A stretch of DNA of 10,237 nucleotides, from the NCBI GenBank assembly GCA_937873435.1, contig CALMWM010000475.1, positions 1-10,237 of the forward strand. Reading direction: 5' to 3'. The notes beneath the pieces are model-generated. The model was not told the DNA's origin. It did no database searches and saw only the letters and a list, made by a program, of their open reading frames with translations. Within the stretch, counting starts at the first letter, position 1. Every line of letters begins with the position of its first letter. Shown here piece by piece: positions 6,900 through 10,237 of the stretch. The DNA is from an uncultured Gallionellaceae bacterium (GTDB lineage Bacteria > Pseudomonadota > Gammaproteobacteria > Burkholderiales > Sulfuricellaceae). Made by a program: the position numbers and the translations under genes.

Positions 6900-7706
6900 A
6901 TGACGACCAGCATCGAGCAGTACAAGATTCAGCAGGAGCCCTTTTACCAGGCCCAGGGCAACGAAGTGCAGCTCTACCAGGCGGCTTATGCGGCGCGCCT
7001 GCCGGTGATGATCAAGGGACCGACCGGCTGCGGCAAGTCGCGCTTCGTCGAATACATGGCGTGGAAGCTCGGCAAGCCGCTGATCACGGTGGCCTGTAAC
7101 GAGGACATGACGGCTTCCGACCTGGTCGGGCGCTACCTGCTCGACGCCAACGGCACGCGCTGGCTCGACGGGCCGCTGACCGTCGCGGCGCGCATCGGCG
7201 CACTCTGCTATCTCGACGAGATCGTCGAGGCGCGCCAGGACACCACCGTGGTAATTCATCCGCTCACCGACCATCGCCGCACCCTGCCGCTCGACAAGAA
7301 AGGCGAGCTGCTCGCCGCGCATCCCGATTTCCAGCTGGTGATTTCCTACAACCCCGGCTACCAGAGCCTGATGAAGGACTTGAAGCAATCCACCAAGCAG
7401 CGCTTCACCGCGTTCGATTTCGATTACCCGGAAGCCGAACTGGAAGCCGGCATCGTCGCCACGGAAACCGGACTGGCGCAGGAGAGCGCCGCCAAGCTGG
7501 TGAAAATCGCTGCCGCCGCCCGCAACCTGAAGGGCCACGGCCTCGACGAGGGAATTTCGACGCGCCTGCTGGTTTACGCCGCCACCCTGATCAAGGGCGG
7601 GGTGGAGCCACGCGACGCCTGCCGCATGGCGCTGGTGCGCCCGATCACCGACGATGCCGACATCCGCGCCACCCTGGATCACGCCATCGACGCGACGTTT
7701 GCCTGA
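6900..7706 (+). CDS. cbbQ: CbbQ, MoxR-family AAA+ ATPase of the RubisCO activase
   Basis: CbbQ is the hexameric ATPase motor that, with CbbO, releases tight-binding sugar phosphate inhibitors from RubisCO. The protein has 268 residues, normal for the family. Visible motifs are Walker A GPTGCGKS (40-47), Walker B LCYLDE (102-107), sensor-1 asparagine in SYNPGYQ (N151), a likely arginine finger in KQRF (R168) and sensor-2 ISTR (R222). The start at 6900 has AGAGG 8 bases upstream and gives the family N-terminus (EQYKIQQEPFYQ). An upstream in-frame ATG at 6840 adds 20 residues without family resemblance and sits within the AT-rich leader. cbbO follows after 34 bases, so the two are almost surely cotranscribed. 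The AT-rich leader contains weak -10-like boxes (TATTAT at 6832-6837) but no clear promoter pair. A CbbR-type regulator is expected from the pathway but no clear site is seen. Confidence 0.97.
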   Translation: MTTSIEQYKIQQEPFYQAQGNEVQLYQAAYAARLPVMIKGPTGCGKSRFVEYMAWKLGKPLITVACNEDMTASDLVGRYLLDANGTRWLDGPLTVAARIGALCYLDEIVEARQDTTVVIHPLTDHRRTLPLDKKGELLAAHPDFQLVISYNPGYQSLMKDLKQSTKQRFTAFDFDYPEAELEAGIVATETGLAQESAAKLVKIAAAARNLKGHGLDEGISTRLLVYAATLIKGGVEPRDACRMALVRPITDDADIRATLDHAIDATFA

Positions 7707-7740
7707 CCGCATCCCTCATTTAGCTGTTTAAGGAACGCCC

Positions 7741-10137
7741 ATGGTCGAGGAAACCACCGAATACCAGCACCCCCTGATGAAGGCCTATTGGGCGCAGCTC
7801 GATTGCGGCTTCAAGCAGGTCGAAGAGGTGTTCGAGGATTGCATGGCGGAAGCGCTGGTCATCCTGAGCCGGGAAGGAATCGACGCCTACCTTGAAAGCG
7901 CCCGCGTCTTGGGCAAGATGGGGCACGGCGTCGAACCTGTCCTGATTTTCCTCGAAGAATGGCCCTCGGTTGCCAAGGAAATCGGTGAAGATGGGTTGCC
8001 GCCGATCATGGACGCCGCGCGCAAGATGTGGAAATCGCCCAACGGCAAGGCCATCACCCCCTTCCTGCAATCGCTGGCGGCGGTGGCGCGGCGTCTGCAC
8101 AGCCACGAGCAGATGGCGGATTACCTGGCGATCACCCTCGACCTGATGGCGCGCACCACCGGCTCGATCCACGGTTTCCACCAGACCATTCCCAGCCCCG
8201 GCCTGTCCGCGCTGTATCAGCAAGCCCCCTTCCTGCTCGGCCAGCTTTCCCTGGCAGGGTTGAAAAACTGGGTGGAATACGGCATCCGCAACTACGGCCA
8301 CCACCCGATCCGCCAGGAAGAATATTTCGCGCTGAAGTCGCCGGACAGCCGCGCGGTATTGCAACGCGAGCGCCACGGCACGCTGTTTTACGATGCGGAA
8401 CGCAAGCTGGATTTGTACCTGCGCGCGCTGTGGCAGGACAGCGACCACCTGGTGCCGTATTCCACCGCCTTCGACGAACTGCGCAAACCGGTTCCCTATT
8501 ACGACAAGCTGGGAATGCGGGTGCCGGATGTGTACGACGACTTCATCCTCCCCGGCAGCCCCCTCTCCAACTCTCCCCCGCTAAGCGGAGGAGAGGGTAA
8601 CGGCTCCTTCCCCCGCTCGCGGGGGAAGGCTGGGATGGGGGAAAACGGCAGCCATGGAGAGACGCGAGAAATGAAAATCTCCGGTCTCAACCGCTACCGC
8701 GCCGTGCTTGCCCACATGGTCGGCCATCGGCGCTGGACGGTCGCGCAGATCGCCGACAACTGGAGCCCCTTCCAGCGCATGGCGGTGGAGTTCTTCGAGG
8801 ACGCCCGCGTCGAAACCCTGTTGATCCGCGAATACCCCGGCCTGCGCCAGATTTTCCTTGGCCTCCACCCCCTGCCGGCGGAAGACGCCTGCGACCCGGA
8901 AACCACCTCCTGCCTGCGCCACCGCCTGGCGATGCTGTCGCGCGCCCTGCTCGATCCTGAGGGACATCCCTACCGCGACCCGCTACTGCGCGAATTCGTG
9001 CAACGCTTCCACGAAACCCTGGTCAACGGAAAGTCCAGCACCGAAGAAATCGCCGCGCTCGCACTTTCCTATGTCACCCGCAGCCGCCGCCAGAGCGACC
9101 AACTCGCCAAAGTCCACTTCGACAATACCGTCATCGACTACCGCGACGACAATCGCCAGATGTGGAAATTCATCGAGGAAGGCGACGAGGAACAAGCCTT
9201 CGATGCCGAGCGCAAGATCGAGTTGAAGGACGAGATCAAGGGTCTGCCGCCGCGCCACTACCCGGAGTGGGATTACTCCAGCCAGACCTACCGGCCGGAC
9301 TGGGCAAGCGTTTACGAGGCCCTCCACCCCAGCGGCAACGCCGTGGTAATCGACAAATTGCTGGAAAAAAACGCCGACCTGGCAAAGCGCCTGAAACGCC
9401 TGCTCGACCTGCTCAAACCGCAGGACAAGGTGCGTATCCGCTACCAGGAAGAAGGCAGCGAGCTCGATCTGGACGTCGCGATCCGCTCGCTGATCGACTT
9501 CAAGAGCGGCGCCACCCCCGACCCGCGCATCAACATGAGCCACAAGACCAATGGCCGCGACATTGCGGTGATGCTGCTGCTGGATTTGTCGGCATCGCTC
9601 AATGAGAAAGTCGCCGGCAGCAGCCAGACCATCCTCGAACTCAGCCAGGAAGCCGTGTCCCTGCTGGCCTGGGCGATCGACAAGCTGGGCGATCCGTTCG
9701 CGATTGCCGGCTTTCATTCCAACACCCGCCACGATGTGCGCTACCTGCATATCAAGGGCTACAGCGAAAGCTGGAACGACGAGGTGAAAGCGCGCCTGGC
9801 GGCGATGGACGCCGGCTATTCCACCCGGATGGGCGCGGCAATGCGCCACGCCGCCCATTACCTGGAAGCACGCCAAGCCGACAAGAAACTCATGCTGATC
9901 CTCACCGACGGCCAGCCTTCCGACGTCGACAGCCCGGACGAACGCCTGCTGATCGAGGACGCGCGCCAGGCGGTGAAGGAACTCGACCAGAAGAATATCT
10001 ACACCTACTGCATCAACCTCGATCCCAAGGCCGACGAATACGTCAGCGATATTTTCGGCAAGCAGTACACCGTGATCGACAACATCCAGCGCCTGCCCGA
10101 GCGTCTGCCGGAAGTGTTCCTGGCGCTGACCAAATAG
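7741..10137 (+). CDS. cbbO: CbbO, von Willebrand factor A adaptor of the RubisCO activase, carrying an in-frame palindromic insertion
   Basis: CbbO docks the CbbQ ring onto inhibited RubisCO; in the characterised Acidithiobacillus system its vWA domain contacts the RubisCO. The protein has 798 residues. The long N-terminal part (1-590) is the family-specific region, including GLNRYRAVLAHMVGHRRW (315-332) and the DARVETLLIREYPGL stretch. The C-terminal vWA domain (about 605-798) has a complete MIDAS metal site: D615-x-S617-x-S619 (DLSAS), T695 (YSTRMG) and D723 (LTDGQ). An AAGGA ribosome site is 6 bases before the ATG. Residues 274-302 are Gly/Ser/Pro-rich and unlike the rest of the protein; they are encoded by an 85-bp palindromic repeat element flanked by an 8-bp direct repeat. 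Without the 93-bp duplication-plus-insert the protein would have 767 residues. The reading frame is intact, so the protein is probably functional. Confidence 0.96.
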   Translation: MVEETTEYQHPLMKAYWAQLDCGFKQVEEVFEDCMAEALVILSREGIDAYLESARVLGKMGHGVEPVLIFLEEWPSVAKEIGEDGLPPIMDAARKMWKSPNGKAITPFLQSLAAVARRLHSHEQMADYLAITLDLMARTTGSIHGFHQTIPSPGLSALYQQAPFLLGQLSLAGLKNWVEYGIRNYGHHPIRQEEYFALKSPDSRAVLQRERHGTLFYDAERKLDLYLRALWQDSDHLVPYSTAFDELRKPVPYYDKLGMRVPDVYDDFILPGSPLSNSPPLSGGEGNGSFPRSRGKAGMGENGSHGETREMKISGLNRYRAVLAHMVGHRRWTVAQIADNWSPFQRMAVEFFEDARVETLLIREYPGLRQIFLGLHPLPAEDACDPETTSCLRHRLAMLSRALLDPEGHPYRDPLLREFVQRFHETLVNGKSSTEEIAALALSYVTRSRRQSDQLAKVHFDNTVIDYRDDNRQMWKFIEEGDEEQAFDAERKIELKDEIKGLPPRHYPEWDYSSQTYRPDWASVYEALHPSGNAVVIDKLLEKNADLAKRLKRLLDLLKPQDKVRIRYQEEGSELDLDVAIRSLIDFKSGATPDPRINMSHKTNGRDIAVMLLLDLSASLNEKVAGSSQTILELSQEAVSLLAWAIDKLGDPFAIAGFHSNTRHDVRYLHIKGYSESWNDEVKARLAAMDAGYSTRMGAAMRHAAHYLEARQADKKLMLILTDGQPSDVDSPDERLLIEDARQAVKELDQKNIYTYCINLDPKADEYVSDIFGKQYTVIDNIQRLPERLPEVFLALTK
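8553..8653. repeat. Perfect 8-bp direct repeats bracketing the element inside cbbO (candidate target-site duplication)
   Basis: CGGCAGCC occurs at 8553-8560 and again at 8646-8653, on either side of the palindromic element. The bases next to the repeats differ (C before and after the first, A before and after the second), so the match is exactly 8 bp. Their offset is 93 bases, that is 31 codons, and both copies encode a Gly-Ser pair. Confidence 0.6.
8561..8645 (-). repeat. GC-rich palindromic repeat element inserted in the cbbO coding sequence
   Basis: The element contains two hairpins. The first pairs 8571-8581 with 8585-8595 (10 of 11 bases, loop TAA); CCCTCTCC at 8561-8568 can alternatively pair with GGAGAGGG at 8590-8597. 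The second is a perfect 11-bp inverted repeat (8606-8616 with 8619-8629, loop TC). The reverse complement of 8605-8645 closely resembles the repeat starting at 10192: a TTTTCCC entry, a CCCAGCC block, then a CCCCCGC-GA-GCGGGGG hairpin. I therefore place it on the minus strand relative to that copy. It is a short non-coding-type dispersed repeat (REP/MITE-like) that here is translated. Confidence 0.8.
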
Positions 10138-10141
10138 AACG

Positions 10142-10154
10142 GCACGCAACGTGC
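10142..10154 (+). other. Small hairpin after cbbO
   Basis: GCACG and CGTGC pair around a CAA loop four bases after the cbbO stop codon. There is no T run behind it, so it is at best a weak 3'-end structure rather than a proven terminator. Confidence 0.25.
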
Positions 10155-10195
10155 GGTGTGCTATTCCAATCTGCAATAAAAGCGGCATTAATTTT

Positions 10196-10237
10196 CCCTC
10201 TCCCCCAGCCCCTCCCCCGCGAGCGGGGGAGGGGTGC
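10196..10237 (+). repeat. Second copy of the GC-rich palindromic repeat, running off the window
   Basis: It contains CCCTCTCC (10196-10203, also present at 8561-8568), a CCCAGCC block and a perfect 12-bp inverted repeat (10209-10220 with 10223-10234, loop GA). It shares its core hairpin with the element inside cbbO, in opposite orientation. It lies 58 bases after cbbO and may also act as a transcript 3'-end structure, as such repeats often do. The right boundary is outside the window. Confidence 0.75.

Noticed and set aside
8983..10188. Long antisense open frame (401 codons) opposite cbbO
   Set aside because: It is a mirror of the GC-rich codon pattern of cbbO, with no ribosome site and no family resemblance. 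The same holds for the 292-codon frame opposite cbbQ (6834-7712).
1..10237. CRISPR arrays, tRNA or rRNA genes, transposase or integrase genes
   Set aside because: No regularly spaced repeats, no tRNA/rRNA signature and no recombinase motifs were seen on either strand.

Overview
The window is chromosomal DNA from a GC-rich autotrophic proteobacterium. Form II RubisCO with its CbbQ/CbbO activase, and the style of the sensor proteins, point to a chemolithoautotrophic betaproteobacterium of the Sulfuricella/Thiobacillus/Gallionella type. The exact genus cannot be read from the sequence.

Layout. (1) 1-439 (+): C-terminal third of cbbM, form II RubisCO, followed by a rho-independent terminator. 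(2) 621-2225 (+): a membrane diguanylate cyclase with a periplasmic dCache-type sensor, an RxxD product-inhibition site and a variant GGEEV active-site motif. (3) 2323-2721 (-): a single-domain bacteriohemerythrin with all seven iron ligands. (4) 2859-2947 (+): a cyclic di-GMP-I (GEMM-I) riboswitch in the leader of an HDOD-domain gene (3054-3932, +). (5) 3960-6638 (-): a large Cache-PAS-PAS hybrid-free sensor histidine kinase with no response regulator in view, transcribed away from the next block. (6) 6900-7706 and 7741-10137 (+): cbbQ and cbbO, the AAA+ motor and the von Willebrand factor A adaptor of the RubisCO activase. (7) 10196 to the end: a GC-rich palindromic dispersed repeat that runs off the window.

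How they fit together. CbbQ and CbbO remodel inhibited RubisCO, so the two ends of the window form one functional unit (cbbM plus cbbQO). About 6.4 kb of signalling genes separate them. That middle block makes c-di-GMP (the cyclase), senses c-di-GMP at the RNA level (the riboswitch before the HDOD gene), and carries an O2/diiron protein and a sensor kinase. A link between this signalling block and carbon fixation is an inference from position only.

The most unusual feature is inside cbbO. An 85-bp palindromic element of the same family as the repeat at the window end sits in frame within the coding sequence, flanked by a perfect 8-bp direct repeat. It adds 31 codons, and the frame in use is the only one of the three forward frames without a stop in it.
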